DNA from: an uncultured Prevotella sp. | GTDB lineage: Bacteria; Bacteroidota; Bacteroidia; Bacteroidales; Bacteroidaceae | Length of the DNA stretch: 24,284 nt | NCBI GenBank assembly: GCA_905234355.1 | Contig: CAJOHP010000010.1 | Coordinates: 1 to 24,284 of the forward strand | Direction: 5' to 3' | In this document: positions 6,214-14,597 of the stretch, in pieces | How positions within the stretch are numbered: position 1 is the first letter of the stretch | Layout of the letters: the number at the start of each line of letters is the position of its first letter | The notes under the pieces: model-generated | What the model saw: the letters and a program-made list of their open reading frames with translations, nothing else | The model's database searches: none | What the model was told of the DNA's origin: nothing | Translations under genes and position numbers: made by a program

Positions 6214-9111
6214 CTACTCAGCCTTCAGCCACACCTTGCGAGGACTGCGGCCAGGCTGCCGGATAATGACGAGCCCGCTGTGCGGACGGCTGATGCGCTG
6301 CCCCTTCAAGTTGTAGTAGGCCACACGATGGCTGTCACACTGCATCGCAAAGCTGTTGCGCGGGACGACGATGCCAGTCTTGGCACCGCTGATGAAGTCG
6401 GCTATAGCCTGCTCCAGCACACCCGACTGCGCCTTGATGTCGGCATCGGCATCTGCCGAGCGGTAGGTGAACATCTCTTCCGACGTACTGAGCACTTCCT
6501 GCAGAGCACTGCTGAGAGTCTCGTCGGCATCAGGATAGTCTGCCAGAGCCTGCCAGGCCTGGTCTATCTGCTGTGCCAGCACCTTGTAGGCGTTGTCGAC
6601 CAGTGTCTCTGCGGTGGTGCGCAGACGCAGCCCTTTGTCGCTCACCACATACTGATGGAAGGCGGGCACAACGGTGGCCTCGGCATCAGGCACGAAGTAG
6701 AGCGAGCCGATATAGTCGCCCAGCACCATGAACGACGGCTCAGCGGGCACGGCCAGCGTAGAGGCACGCAGCAGCCCGTCGAAGAGACTCACGGTCGTGG
6801 TGTCTGCCACGCTGACGTCGCTACTCACTATGCGTGCAACGCCGCTGCGGCTGGTGAGATAGGTCACGGGTGTCATGGCCTCGATGTGTCGCACTGCCGC
6901 ATGCCGCACGATGGTCGACGAAGCGGTGGTAGGCGTCTTCACCTGCATGCCGTAGGGCACGTCGGCAGCAAAGGGCACAAGGGCGCCCTGCCACTGTCCG
7001 GGCTGTGCCTCGTCGAGCACGAAGGTGGCACGTGCGGCATGGAAGGGCTGTATGGCCCTGAAGTCGCTGCCGGTGGTCACGACGAGGTCGCTGCACTCGC
7101 CCTGCGCCACCACATTGCGCCCACCGGCCAGCGGGTGTTCGGACTGGGTGGTGTAGAGCAGCGCATTGGGATTAGGCGTAGTGGGCACACGGTCGATGTC
7201 TACAAGGTGGTCGATGTTGTAGGCCAGTATCGAGGCGTCGTGACCGGGCCAGTTCTGGAAGATCTGCTCGTTCCAGTGGCCGGCGATGGTGGCCGTGCGC
7301 CCGCTGATGGTCAGCACCAGGTCGCGCTGTCGCGGACTGAAGTAGACGATGCTGTCGCTGGTCTCGAAGTGCAGCGGCCGCTGCTGTGAGGCCACTGCCA
7401 CATTGTTCAGGTAGGCCCGGTAGAGTGCGCCGCTGTTCAGCTTTTCAAAAGCGAAATCGGCCTGCTGTGTCTGAGCCGCACCGAAGGTCATGTCACGCTC
7501 TATGATGCTCTTCACACGGGTCCACTCCCGGGTCTCGGGGTCGTAGCGGTCGAGGAAGCACTGGAATGTGGGCTGGCAATAGGTGCCCTCGTCGCCATTG
7601 GTGAGCTGGGCGGAGACGACGACCACACTGGTATCGTTGACAATCCGGAAGGGCATGCCGTCGACGGTATTCACCTCCAGTCCGGCGTTCACGCTGATGC
7701 TGCTCATGTGGAGGTCGGCCACGGTGGGTGTCACCTCCACACGGCAGGAGTCGAGCAGCTGCTTGTTTTTCCCGCAGAGGAAGAGATAGAGCGGCGTGCC
7801 CTGTGATGGTGTGACGGTGAAGGTGATGTCGGCCTGCTCGTCGGTAGCAATGACAGTCTTCAGGTCGGCACCGGTAGTCTGCGAGGGCAGGCGCGGCTGC
7901 GTGTTGGTATAGAGATAGACGCCGGAGTAGTCCAGCGTGCCGTTGTTGGTCACCCGCACGGTCACATCGCTCTTCGCCTTATGATAGATGGTGGCGGGCA
8001 GCAGCTCGCCGCTCAGGTTCTGCTGCTGCGGCGTGATGTCGTAGATGAGGTCCTGATAGCTGTTGAAGCCGTTCATGCCCGTTTCGCTGTCCACAGTGTA
8101 CCAGCCGTCGCCCTGTCCGCCCCATCCGAAGTTGAAGTGGTAGAGCCCGGTGCTCTTCTGGTAGCCGTCGAGCACCACAGAGTGTCCGCCCTGCGTGGGG
8201 TGTGAGCCGGAGTAGAGCATGGGGCGTTTCGACTTGAGGTTGCTGTAGATGAGCTTCTCCCAGTTCTCCTGCGTGTAGGCCGCCTTATCGGCATGTTTGG
8301 AGTTCAGGTGGAACTGACCTTTCATAGCGTCGGCCATCTTGTAGTTATGGCCGCTGGTAGCCGTGCCGTCACCGTCGCCGTAGGTGAGCCATGCCGAGGT
8401 GCCGAGGGCATACATCAGCGTGGCTACGGCATTGTTTTGCGCTGCCGTGCCACTGCCGCTCAGTCGCATGAGGTCCCACGCTATGGGCGTGCCCTTGGGC
8501 AGTGACACGGTGATGGGGGTGCCATAGCCGTAGGTGGGTGTGTCATACTGCAGCTCAGAGGGGTTGTCGCGGTGGAAATAGTAGGTCACCTGCGAGCCAG
8601 CCGTGGCCACACAGCCTGTCATGCAGCGTCCCTTTCCCTCCTTGACGGGAGCCAGGTCGTTGTAAGGCGCACTCTGGTGCCAGTGGGTCTTCACCAGGGC
8701 GGGCACGTCCGCCCAGTCCTGCTTGAAGGCAGCCACGGCACGGCGCCCCGGTGCACGTCGCGATGCAGGATTCACCTGCCGTCGCTGCTGTACTGTGCGC
8801 AGCGTGGCGGCCCAGGTGTCGAGCATCTGCTCCAGCGGCTCCGGCATGCTGCCGCGACGGTAGTCGCCCTGCTCGGTGTAGCACAGGATAGGGGCGGTGG
8901 TGTCGTCGCCCGAGACGACGACGAAGCCTCTGCCGGCTCCGCGTGAGAAGACATAGAAGGGCTCTATCGTGTCGCCGTCGGGGCTATGGTCGTCTATGCC
9001 TACCAACTGCCGCGCCACCTGCCGCGCCTCGGCACGTGTGATGGGGACGGCATGGGCAGCAAGCGAAGCGGCCATCAGCAGGACAGAAAAGGTGTAATAG
9101 TGTTTTTTCAT
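6214..9111 (-). CDS. Secreted C10-family (streptopain-like) cysteine protease precursor
   Basis: The preproprotein is about 965 residues. An N-terminal signal peptide (MKKHYYTFSV..., about 1-21) is followed by a Spi-type prodomain (about 22-125, with VSGDDTTAPILCY). The papain-like catalytic domain (about 130-365) has the nucleophile Cys167 in GCVATAGSQ, the catalytic His310 in GGHSVVLDGY, and FNFGWGGQGDGWY as the usual C10 tryptophan-rich loop. The following 600 residues are beta-rich and unassigned. The last 30 residues (YYNLKGQRISRP...) resemble the C-terminal tail common in exported Prevotella proteins. The ATG at 9111 is chosen because it starts the signal peptide and lies downstream of a -7 box at 9140-9147; ATGs at 9123 and 9156 are alternatives. 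It probably degrades host or dietary protein; the substrate is unknown. Confidence 0.88.
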   Translation of the reverse strand: MKKHYYTFSVLLMAASLAAHAVPITRAEARQVARQLVGIDDHSPDGDTIEPFYVFSRGAGRGFVVVSGDDTTAPILCYTEQGDYRRGSMPEPLEQMLDTWAATLRTVQQRRQVNPASRRAPGRRAVAAFKQDWADVPALVKTHWHQSAPYNDLAPVKEGKGRCMTGCVATAGSQVTYYFHRDNPSELQYDTPTYGYGTPITVSLPKGTPIAWDLMRLSGSGTAAQNNAVATLMYALGTSAWLTYGDGDGTATSGHNYKMADAMKGQFHLNSKHADKAAYTQENWEKLIYSNLKSKRPMLYSGSHPTQGGHSVVLDGYQKSTGLYHFNFGWGGQGDGWYTVDSETGMNGFNSYQDLIYDITPQQQNLSGELLPATIYHKAKSDVTVRVTNNGTLDYSGVYLYTNTQPRLPSQTTGADLKTVIATDEQADITFTVTPSQGTPLYLFLCGKNKQLLDSCRVEVTPTVADLHMSSISVNAGLEVNTVDGMPFRIVNDTSVVVVSAQLTNGDEGTYCQPTFQCFLDRYDPETREWTRVKSIIERDMTFGAAQTQQADFAFEKLNSGALYRAYLNNVAVASQQRPLHFETSDSIVYFSPRQRDLVLTISGRTATIAGHWNEQIFQNWPGHDASILAYNIDHLVDIDRVPTTPNPNALLYTTQSEHPLAGGRNVVAQGECSDLVVTTGSDFRAIQPFHAARATFVLDEAQPGQWQGALVPFAADVPYGMQVKTPTTASSTIVRHAAVRHIEAMTPVTYLTSRSGVARIVSSDVSVADTTTVSLFDGLLRASTLAVPAEPSFMVLGDYIGSLYFVPDAEATVVPAFHQYVVSDKGLRLRTTAETLVDNAYKVLAQQIDQAWQALADYPDADETLSSALQEVLSTSEEMFTYRSADADADIKAQSGVLEQAIADFISGAKTGIVVPRNSFAMQCDSHRVAYYNLKGQRISRPHSGLVIIRQPGRSPRKVWLKAE

Positions 9112-9139
9112 ATCAGATGCCATTGTCGTGTTGTCTTTG

Positions 9140-9147
9140 CAAATGTA
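9140..9147 (-). promoter_or_regulatory. Putative -7 element of the protease gene
   Basis: Read on the minus strand the bases are TACATTTG (TAnnTTTG). They lie 29 bases before the ATG at 9111, so the ATG at 9156 would be upstream of the transcript. No TTTG is found at the expected -33 spacing. The left arm of a large inverted repeat overlaps this box. Confidence 0.5.
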
Positions 9148-9200
9148 GGGACTCACTCCATGTATATGATGTCCGAGACATACATGGAGTAAGTCCCTAC
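9145..9200. repeat. 21-bp near-perfect inverted repeat between pgm and the protease gene
   Basis: Arms 9145-9165 and 9180-9200 are 21 bases each and complementary at all but one position, which can form a G-U pair. The loop is 14 bases and can form a further 3-bp GTC/GAC stem. The outer sequence is GTAGGGACT...AGTCCCTAC. There is no T run on either side, so it is a weak candidate for a classical terminator of the upstream pgm gene. It covers the expected -33 to -7 zone of the protease promoter and may instead be an operator or RNA structure. Confidence 0.7.
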
Positions 9201-9240
9201 GTGTATGCAGTTTCAGTCTGTTGCGCAGAGGTCTTGAAGC

Positions 9241-10989
9241 CTACAGTCCGAGGCTCTTCTTGATGGCCTCTATCTTCTCTTCAGCGGCCTTTGTGCAGCG
9301 CTCGTAGCAGCCGGCGCACTTGAAGGTCGGGTCTTTCACCTCGGTGTAGAACTTGATCTTCGGCTCGGTGCCGCTGGGGCGTACGCTAATCTTCGTGCCG
9401 TCCTCGCAGAACCACTGCAGCACGTTCGACGTGGTGGGCATGTTGAGCTTCTCCACGCGTCCGTCGGCATAGCGGGCCTCGAGTGTCTGGTAGTCCTTCC
9501 AGAGGCATACCTTCGAGCCGCCCAGTTCCTGTGGCGGGTTCTGGCGGAAGTCGGTCATCATCTGCTTGATCTCATCGGCGCCGCTCTTGCCCGGCTTCAC
9601 CACGTTGATGGTGATCTCCTTCGAGAAGCCGTACTCGGCGTAGATGTTCATCAGCAGGTCGTAGAGCGTCATGCCGTTGTCCTTTGCCCATGCGGCAATC
9701 TCGCAGATGAGGCAGATGCTGGCAGGTGAATCCTTGTCGCGCACCTTGTCGAACGGCAGGAATCCGAACGACTCCTCGCCGCCGCCGATGTACTTCTGCT
9801 TGCCCTCGCTGATGCGTATCTCGTTGGCAATCCACTTAAAGCCTGTGTAGCAGTCGCGCAGCTCGACGCCGTTCTTCTTGGCAATCTCTGCGATGACCTC
9901 TGTGGTGACGATGGTCTTCACGAGGAACTCGTTGCCCTTGAGCTGTCCGAGCTTCTTCTTGTTGGCGATGATGTACCAGCAGAACATCATGCAGGTCTGG
10001 TTGCCGTTGAGTATCTCCCATTCGCCCTTGGCGTTGCGGCAGACGATGGCCAGACGGTCGGCGTCAGGGTCGCTGGCTATGACGAGGTCGGCGTTCAGTC
10101 GTGTGCCGAGCTTCATGCCGAGCGTCATGGCTTCGGCATTCTCGGGATTGGGACTGACAACGGTGGGGAAGTTGCCGTCGATGACCATCTGCTCGGGCAC
10201 CACGTGGATGTTCTGGAAGCCCCACGAGCGCAGGGCCTCGGGAATGATGACACGTCCGGTGCCGTGCATGGGCGAGTAGACGATGTTGAGGTCTTTGTGG
10301 CGCAGGATGACGTCCTGGTCGACCATGGCCTCCTTCACGGCCTGAAGGTAGTCCCAGTCCATCTCGCCGCCGATAATCTCGATGAGCTCTTTGTTGCCGC
10401 AGAACTTCACGTCCTCTATCTTCACCTTGTTCACTTCGTCTATGATACCCTTGTCGTGCGGGGCCAGCACCTGGGCGCCGTCCTCCCAATAGGCCTTGTA
10501 GCCGTTGTACTCCTTGGGGTTGTGCGACGCCGTCACATTGACACCTGCCTGACAGCCCAGCTGGCGTATGGCAAAGGATATCTCGGGCGTGGGGCGCAGG
10601 CTCTCGAAAAGATAGACCTTGATGCCGTTTGCCGAGAAGATGTCGGCCACGGTCTCGGCAAACATGCGGCCGTTGTTGCGGCAGTCGTGGCCCACGACCA
10701 CGCTCAGGTCGCTGCGCCCGGGGAAAGCCTTCAGGATGTAGTTGGCAAAGCCCTGTGTGGCCATGCCCACAATGTACTTGTTCATGCGATTGGTGCCGGC
10801 ACCCATGATGCCACGCAGACCGCCCGTGCCGAACTCCAGGTTCTGATAGAAGGCATCGATGAGGGCTGTCTTGTCCTCGCTGTCGAGCATTGACTGAACT
10901 TCTTTGCGGGTCTCCTCGTCAAAGGCCGGAGTGAGCCACTGCTTAGCCAGTGCCTCGCACTGAGCTATAAGCTGTACGTTGTTTTCCAT
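9241..10989 (-). CDS. Phosphoglucomutase / phosphomannomutase (alpha-D-phosphohexomutase)
   Basis: This cytoplasmic mutase shifts phosphate between C1 and C6 of glucose or mannose phosphates, linking glycolysis to glycogen and cell-surface sugar precursors. The 582-residue protein has the four family loops. They are the phosphoserine loop NVTASHNPKEYNG with Ser155, the metal-binding loop DPDADR at 307-312, the sugar-specificity loop GGEESFG at 403-409 and the phosphate-binding loop RPSGTEPKIKF at 537-547. The length and the extended N-terminus (TPAFDEETRKEV, EFGTGGLRG) fit the PgcA-like Bacteroidetes form that usually acts on glucose; sequence alone does not settle glucose against mannose preference. 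It is transcribed from a probable promoter at 11039-11046, and the protease gene lies downstream in the same direction after a large inverted repeat. Confidence 0.94.
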   Translation of the reverse strand: MENNVQLIAQCEALAKQWLTPAFDEETRKEVQSMLDSEDKTALIDAFYQNLEFGTGGLRGIMGAGTNRMNKYIVGMATQGFANYILKAFPGRSDLSVVVGHDCRNNGRMFAETVADIFSANGIKVYLFESLRPTPEISFAIRQLGCQAGVNVTASHNPKEYNGYKAYWEDGAQVLAPHDKGIIDEVNKVKIEDVKFCGNKELIEIIGGEMDWDYLQAVKEAMVDQDVILRHKDLNIVYSPMHGTGRVIIPEALRSWGFQNIHVVPEQMVIDGNFPTVVSPNPENAEAMTLGMKLGTRLNADLVIASDPDADRLAIVCRNAKGEWEILNGNQTCMMFCWYIIANKKKLGQLKGNEFLVKTIVTTEVIAEIAKKNGVELRDCYTGFKWIANEIRISEGKQKYIGGGEESFGFLPFDKVRDKDSPASICLICEIAAWAKDNGMTLYDLLMNIYAEYGFSKEITINVVKPGKSGADEIKQMMTDFRQNPPQELGGSKVCLWKDYQTLEARYADGRVEKLNMPTTSNVLQWFCEDGTKISVRPSGTEPKIKFYTEVKDPTFKCAGCYERCTKAAEEKIEAIKKSLGL

Positions 10990-11038
10990 TCTTGCGTTTT
11001 GGGTTTAAAGTTTTCAGTTTCGTTCGTCGTTTGTTCTA

Positions 11039-11046
11039 CAAAGGTA
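11039..11046 (-). promoter_or_regulatory. Putative -7 element of the phosphohexomutase gene
   Basis: The minus strand reads TACCTTTG, a full TAnnTTTG match, 50 bases before the ATG at 10989. No TTTG lies at the ideal -33 distance, so the call rests on the -7 box and its position in a divergent intergenic region. Confidence 0.55.
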
Positions 11047-11143
11047 CGAATTATTGCTGAAACGCATGCTCCGCACGGTTGTTTTTTTGTTTTTTTAGCA
11101 GTTATAGCCTGTACCTACATGCGGCTGTTTGAAGAAAAATGTG

Positions 11144-11151
11144 TAATTTTG
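11144..11151 (+). promoter_or_regulatory. Putative -7 element of thrC (TAATTTTG)
   Basis: TAATTTTG fits TAnnTTTG and lies 36 bases before the thrC ATG at 11187. It overlaps an earlier in-frame ATG at 11139, which argues that the shorter thrC start is the real one. The -33 element is not clear. Confidence 0.5.
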
Positions 11152-11186
11152 CACGCAAGAACAAAATAAAAAGCTTAACTACCATC

Positions 11187-12491
11187 ATGCAATATTACAG
11201 CACAAACCATCAGGCGCCGCTTGTTTCCCTGCGCAAGGCCGTGGTGAAGGGCCTGGCCGAAGACCGCGGCCTCTACATGCCTGAGCACATAGACAAGCTG
11301 CCGAAGGCTTTCTTTGACAACATACAGGACATGACGTTTCAGGAGATAGCTTACACCGTGGCCGACGCCTTCTTCGGCGACGATGTCGACAGCGACGGCC
11401 TGCACGACCTGGTCTACGACACGCTGTGCTTCGACTGTCCCGTAGTACGCGTCACCGACAACATCTACTCTCTGGAGCTCTTCCATGGTCCCACGCTGGC
11501 GTTCAAGGATGTGGGCGCCCGCTTCATGGCTCGCCTGCTGCAGTACTTCGTGCGCAGCGAGAGCGACAGGCGGATGGTCAACGTGCTCGTGGCCACCAGC
11601 GGCGACACGGGCAGCGCCGTGGCCAACGGATTCCTCGGCGTAGAGGGCATACACGTCTACGTGCTCTACCCCAAGGGCAAGGTCAGCCCCATACAGGAGT
11701 GCCAGTTCACCACGCTGGGCCGCAACATCACCGCCATCGAGGTGGACGGTGTCTTCGACGACTGCCAGCGCCTGGTGAAGAGCGCTTTTATGGACGAGGA
11801 ACTCAACAGCCACATGCGCCTCACATCGGCCAACAGTATCAACGTGGCGCGATTCCTGCCACAGGCCTTCTACTACTTCAATGCCTATGCGCGCATGAAA
11901 GCCCTCGGCCTGGCAGAGCAGCTCGTGGTGTGCGTGCCCAGCGGCAACTTCGGCAACATCTGTGCAGCCCTCTTCGGCCATGAGATGGGACTGCCCGTGA
12001 AGCGATTCATCGCGGCCAACAATGCCAACGACGTGTTCTACAACTACCTGCAGACCGGACGCTACGAGCCCCAGCCGTCGAAGCAGACACTGGCCAACGC
12101 CATGGACGTGGGCGACCCCTCCAACTTCGCCCGTATCTACGACCTCTACGGCCACAGCCACGAGCGCATCACACAACTCATCAGCGGGGCCACCTACACT
12201 GACGAGGCCATACGCCAGACTATGCAGCAGTGCCACGAGGCCACCGGCTATGTGCTCGACCCGCATGGTGCCTGCGGCTACCGCGCACTGAAGGAGCAGC
12301 TCCGGCAGGGTGAAGTGGGCGTGTTCTGCGAGACCGCTCATCCGGCGAAGTTCAAGGAGAAGGTCGACGAGATTCTGCACATCGACACGCCCATCCCCGA
12401 CCGTCTGGCAGCCTTTATGAAAGGCGAGAAGCAGAGCGTGCCCATGACGGCCGACTTCGACCAGTTCAAGCAGTATCTAATGCAGAAATAG
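11187..12491 (+). CDS. thrC: Threonine synthase
   Basis: ThrC converts O-phosphohomoserine to threonine with pyridoxal phosphate. The 434-residue protein starts MQYYSTNHQAPLVSLRKAV, the normal N-terminus of the Bacteroidales enzyme, and has EDRGLYMPE at 25-33. The PLP lysine is K107 in HGPTLAFKDVGARF, and the phosphate-binding loop is ATSGDTGSA at 136-144. NSINVARFLPQAFYYF and VPSGNFGNICAAL follow. The ATG at 11187 is preferred over one at 11139, which falls on the promoter box and would add a non-homologous leader. No other threonine gene is adjacent. A GC-rich hairpin 32 bases after the stop may end transcription. Confidence 0.95.
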   Translation: MQYYSTNHQAPLVSLRKAVVKGLAEDRGLYMPEHIDKLPKAFFDNIQDMTFQEIAYTVADAFFGDDVDSDGLHDLVYDTLCFDCPVVRVTDNIYSLELFHGPTLAFKDVGARFMARLLQYFVRSESDRRMVNVLVATSGDTGSAVANGFLGVEGIHVYVLYPKGKVSPIQECQFTTLGRNITAIEVDGVFDDCQRLVKSAFMDEELNSHMRLTSANSINVARFLPQAFYYFNAYARMKALGLAEQLVVCVPSGNFGNICAALFGHEMGLPVKRFIAANNANDVFYNYLQTGRYEPQPSKQTLANAMDVGDPSNFARIYDLYGHSHERITQLISGATYTDEAIRQTMQQCHEATGYVLDPHGACGYRALKEQLRQGEVGVFCETAHPAKFKEKVDEILHIDTPIPDRLAAFMKGEKQSVPMTADFDQFKQYLMQK

Positions 12492-12523
12492 CGCCCTACC
12501 CCACTCTACTTCCCATTCACGCT

Positions 12524-12566
12524 GCGAGCGCAGAGTGTATCGACAAAAAGAATCACCTGCGCTCGC
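12524..12566 (+). terminator. GC-rich hairpin downstream of thrC
   Basis: GCGAGCGCAG (12524-12533) pairs perfectly with CTGCGCTCGC (12557-12566), with three more pairs (GTG/CAC) after a one-base bulge. Instead of a T run it is followed by nine Cs (12566-12574). It may act as a transcription end or RNA-stabilising structure for thrC; as an intrinsic terminator it is atypical. Confidence 0.45.
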
Positions 12567-12618
12567 CCCCCCCCGCGCATGAAACGCACAGATTGAGCAC
12601 GACAGAGCTGTCAGCCCT

Positions 12619-13287
12619 TTGGTGGCTTACTGCCTTAATGATTTGGCCTCTATCGTAAGCGATGCCGGACGCCACACCGATGCCCTACAGTTGCTTAGGC
12701 AGTCGGCAACTATGCGACATACGCTATTCGGAGAAAAAAGTGAAGAGGTGGCGAAGTGCTACTCCAATATGGCGCATGTGTTCCTACGCACTGACGGCTT
12801 AGACTCAGCACGCGTCTATGCCGAGAAAGCACTGCACATCCGTCTGGACACGACTGCCACTGACGACTGCGGCGCACTCGGTCAAAGCTATTATGACATG
12901 GCCAGAGTGGAACAATCCTCTAGTCACGCACAGAAGGCTCTAGAATACCTTCTGCAAGCCCTGCCACTCATCAGTGAATGCAAAGGCGAGTATAATGAAT
13001 CCATGGCAGAGCTCTGCAATTCGCTGGCAGTAGCCTACGTAAAGGTCGACAGTGTGAGGGCAGCTTTCAGCTGGTATGAGAAAGCCCTGGAAATAGAAAA
13101 GAAGCTCTATGGTGAAGAAAGCGCACAAGTGGCCCTGCTGTATTCCAACCTTTCTGCAGCATATTACGATATGAAAGACTGTAGAACGGCCATAGAATAT
13201 ATTAACATGTCAATTGAAAAATATAAAAAGGTATATAGCGATATACAAAGACTTAACATCCCTTATCGGGGTGGGAAAGTTCAGTAA
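12619..13287 (+). CDS. TPR-repeat protein, probably 5'-truncated remnant
   Basis: The open frame runs from a stop at 12580 and has no ATG near its 5' end. The only early starts are TTG at 12619 and GTG at 12622; the first in-frame ATG is 31 codons in (12712). The translated 222 residues consist almost wholly of about five tetratricopeptide repeats of the 42-residue kinesin-light-chain type (for example AKCYSNMAHVFLRTDGLDSA and ALLYSNLSAAYYDMKDC). There is no signal peptide and no partner domain. Such TPR blocks in Bacteroidales usually belong to much larger exported or regulatory proteins, so this looks like the surviving middle or end of a decayed gene. A native protein from an alternative start cannot be excluded. 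It ends 37 bases from the converging exonuclease gene. Confidence 0.5.
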   Translation: MVAYCLNDLASIVSDAGRHTDALQLLRQSATMRHTLFGEKSEEVAKCYSNMAHVFLRTDGLDSARVYAEKALHIRLDTTATDDCGALGQSYYDMARVEQSSSHAQKALEYLLQALPLISECKGEYNESMAELCNSLAVAYVKVDSVRAAFSWYEKALEIEKKLYGEESAQVALLYSNLSAAYYDMKDCRTAIEYINMSIEKYKKVYSDIQRLNIPYRGGKVQ

Positions 13288-13324
13288 CTTCAAATATGTT
13301 TTTTCAAAATGTCATCACAAACAG

Positions 13325-13876
13325 CTATAAAAGATACAGAGCTATCACGGCACAGGCCTCTGCATCGGCCAAAGCGTGATGATGGCGGGTCAGGTCGTAG
13401 CCACAGGCGGCAGCAACGGTGTGCAGCTGATGGTTGGGGAGTGAACGGCCAAACTGTCGGCGCGATGCGATGAGCGTGTCGTAGAAGCGATAGCAGGGAT
13501 AGTCCATCTGATATACTCGGAAGGCCGCCTTCAGACAACCTTCGTCGAAACGGGCATTGTGGGCTACGAAGGGGATGGCAGCTATGCGATGCCGGATGTC
13601 GTCTGTATCCTGCTTATCAGAGAAGAACACTTCAGCTATCTTTTTCTCCAACTGCTGCCAGACCTTTGCAAAGACGGGGGCATCGTCGGTGTCATTCGGC
13701 GTGATGCCATGCACCCGCTGACAAAAGTAGCTGTAGTAGTTCGGCTCAGGCTGTATGAGGCTGTAGAACGTGTCGGCTGTCTGCCCGCTACGCACCATGA
13801 CCGCCCCCACGGAGCAGACACTCGACGGCTGTTGGTTGGCTGTCTCAAAGTCTATGGCGATAAAGTCTCTTATCAT
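13325..13876 (-). CDS. DnaQ-like 3'-5' exonuclease (DEDDh family)
   Basis: This 183-residue single-domain nuclease resembles the proofreading subunit of DNA polymerase III. Exo I is FIAIDFETA (Asp9, Glu11), Exo II contains FVAHNARFDEGCL (Asp111), and Exo III is HHALADAEA (His166, Asp171), so all DEDDh residues are present. No BRCT or polymerase-like extension is seen, so it is a small stand-alone exonuclease. It could act in DNA repair, proofreading or RNA trimming; the sequence does not say which. The start at 13876 (MIRDFIAIDFE) is chosen because the upstream extension to 13978 would overlap the neighbouring kinase gene and carries no domain. It is the last gene of a minus-strand group with two deoxynucleoside kinases. 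Confidence 0.88.
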   Translation of the reverse strand: MIRDFIAIDFETANQQPSSVCSVGAVMVRSGQTADTFYSLIQPEPNYYSYFCQRVHGITPNDTDDAPVFAKVWQQLEKKIAEVFFSDKQDTDDIRHRIAAIPFVAHNARFDEGCLKAAFRVYQMDYPCYRFYDTLIASRRQFGRSLPNHQLHTVAAACGYDLTRHHHALADAEACAVIALYLL

Positions 13877-13943
13877 GGCTTTCCTGAAATGCTGGCTGCA
13901 CGATATCTTCTCTCCACAATCATCTGTCACTAGAAAGAAGGCT

Positions 13944-14564
13944 TCACTCCATGGGGAACAGCCCGAACAGTTTGGCATCGATCATGTCGGTCACCTGCTT
14001 GAGGTCTTCGGCACGCTCGCCGAACTTGCAGTGGTCGCCGTCGACGATGATGAGCTGCCCTTTGTAGTGGGCTATCCACTCCTCGTAGCGGGCCTCCAGC
14101 CCCTGCAGATAGTCCAGCCGCATGGTCTGCTCATAGTCGCGTCCGCGCTTCTGTATCTGTGCCACCAGGGTGGGAATGCTCGAGCGGATGTAAATCATCA
14201 GGTCGGGCAGCTGCACGAGCGACATCATCAGCTCGAACAGGTCGCTGTAGTTCTCGAAGTCGCGGTCGCTCATCATGCCCTGCCCGTGGAGGTTGGGGGC
14301 AAAGATGCAGGCATCCTCAAAGATGGTGCGGTCCTGTATGATGGTGTCGGACGACCGTGAAATCTCGACCACCTCCTTGAAGCGCTTGTTGAGAAAATAT
14401 ATCTGCAGATTAAACGACCACCGGGCCATGTCGTCGTAGAAGTCGGCCAGGTAGGGATTGTTGTCGACGGGTTCGTATCGTGGGGTCCACCCGTATCGGT
14501 GGGCCAGCAGCCGGGTGAGTGTGGTCTTGCCGCTGCCAATGTTGCCTGCTATTGCTATATGCAT
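13944..14564 (-). CDS. Deoxynucleoside kinase (dNK family), copy 1
   Basis: This kinase phosphorylates deoxynucleosides for the salvage of DNA precursors. The 206-residue protein has a P-loop GNIGSGKTT at 8-16. ARWSFNLQIYFL follows, the substrate-site region of the dCK/dGK/dNK family, and then the DR(S/T) motif in IIQDRTIFEDA. An arginine-rich lid QIQKRGRDYEQ lies near 140. It belongs to the deoxyadenosine/deoxyguanosine-type kinases rather than to thymidine kinase; which base is preferred cannot be read off. It lies 33 bases downstream of a clearly related second copy (14598-15221). The pair strongly resembles tandem kinase arrangements that form heterodimers in some lactobacilli, but whether these two associate is inference. 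Confidence 0.92.
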   Translation of the reverse strand: MHIAIAGNIGSGKTTLTRLLAHRYGWTPRYEPVDNNPYLADFYDDMARWSFNLQIYFLNKRFKEVVEISRSSDTIIQDRTIFEDACIFAPNLHGQGMMSDRDFENYSDLFELMMSLVQLPDLMIYIRSSIPTLVAQIQKRGRDYEQTMRLDYLQGLEARYEEWIAHYKGQLIIVDGDHCKFGERAEDLKQVTDMIDAKLFGLFPME

Positions 14565-14597
14565 GGAATTGGTGTAGTGAGATGTTTTTATGGAGAA

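Noticed and set aside
6214..6320. Protease C-terminus considered as a type IX secretion signal
   Set aside because: The YNLKGQRIS-like segment resembles type A C-terminal domains, but it also matches a generic tail of exported Prevotella proteins and no full domain can be confirmed by eye.
6280..7389. Plus-strand open frame (369 codons) opposite the C10 protease gene
   Set aside because: No recognisable domain and shadow-like composition; the protease reading on the minus strand has signal peptide and catalytic motifs.
11175..12380. Long minus-strand open frame (401 codons) opposite thrC
   Set aside because: The translation is His/Val-rich shadow sequence without motifs; thrC is certain on the other strand.
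12566..12574. C9 tract considered as a phase-variation switch for the TPR ORF
   Set aside because: An in-frame stop (TGA at 12580) lies between the tract and the TPR frame, so changing tract length cannot join the frame to an upstream start.
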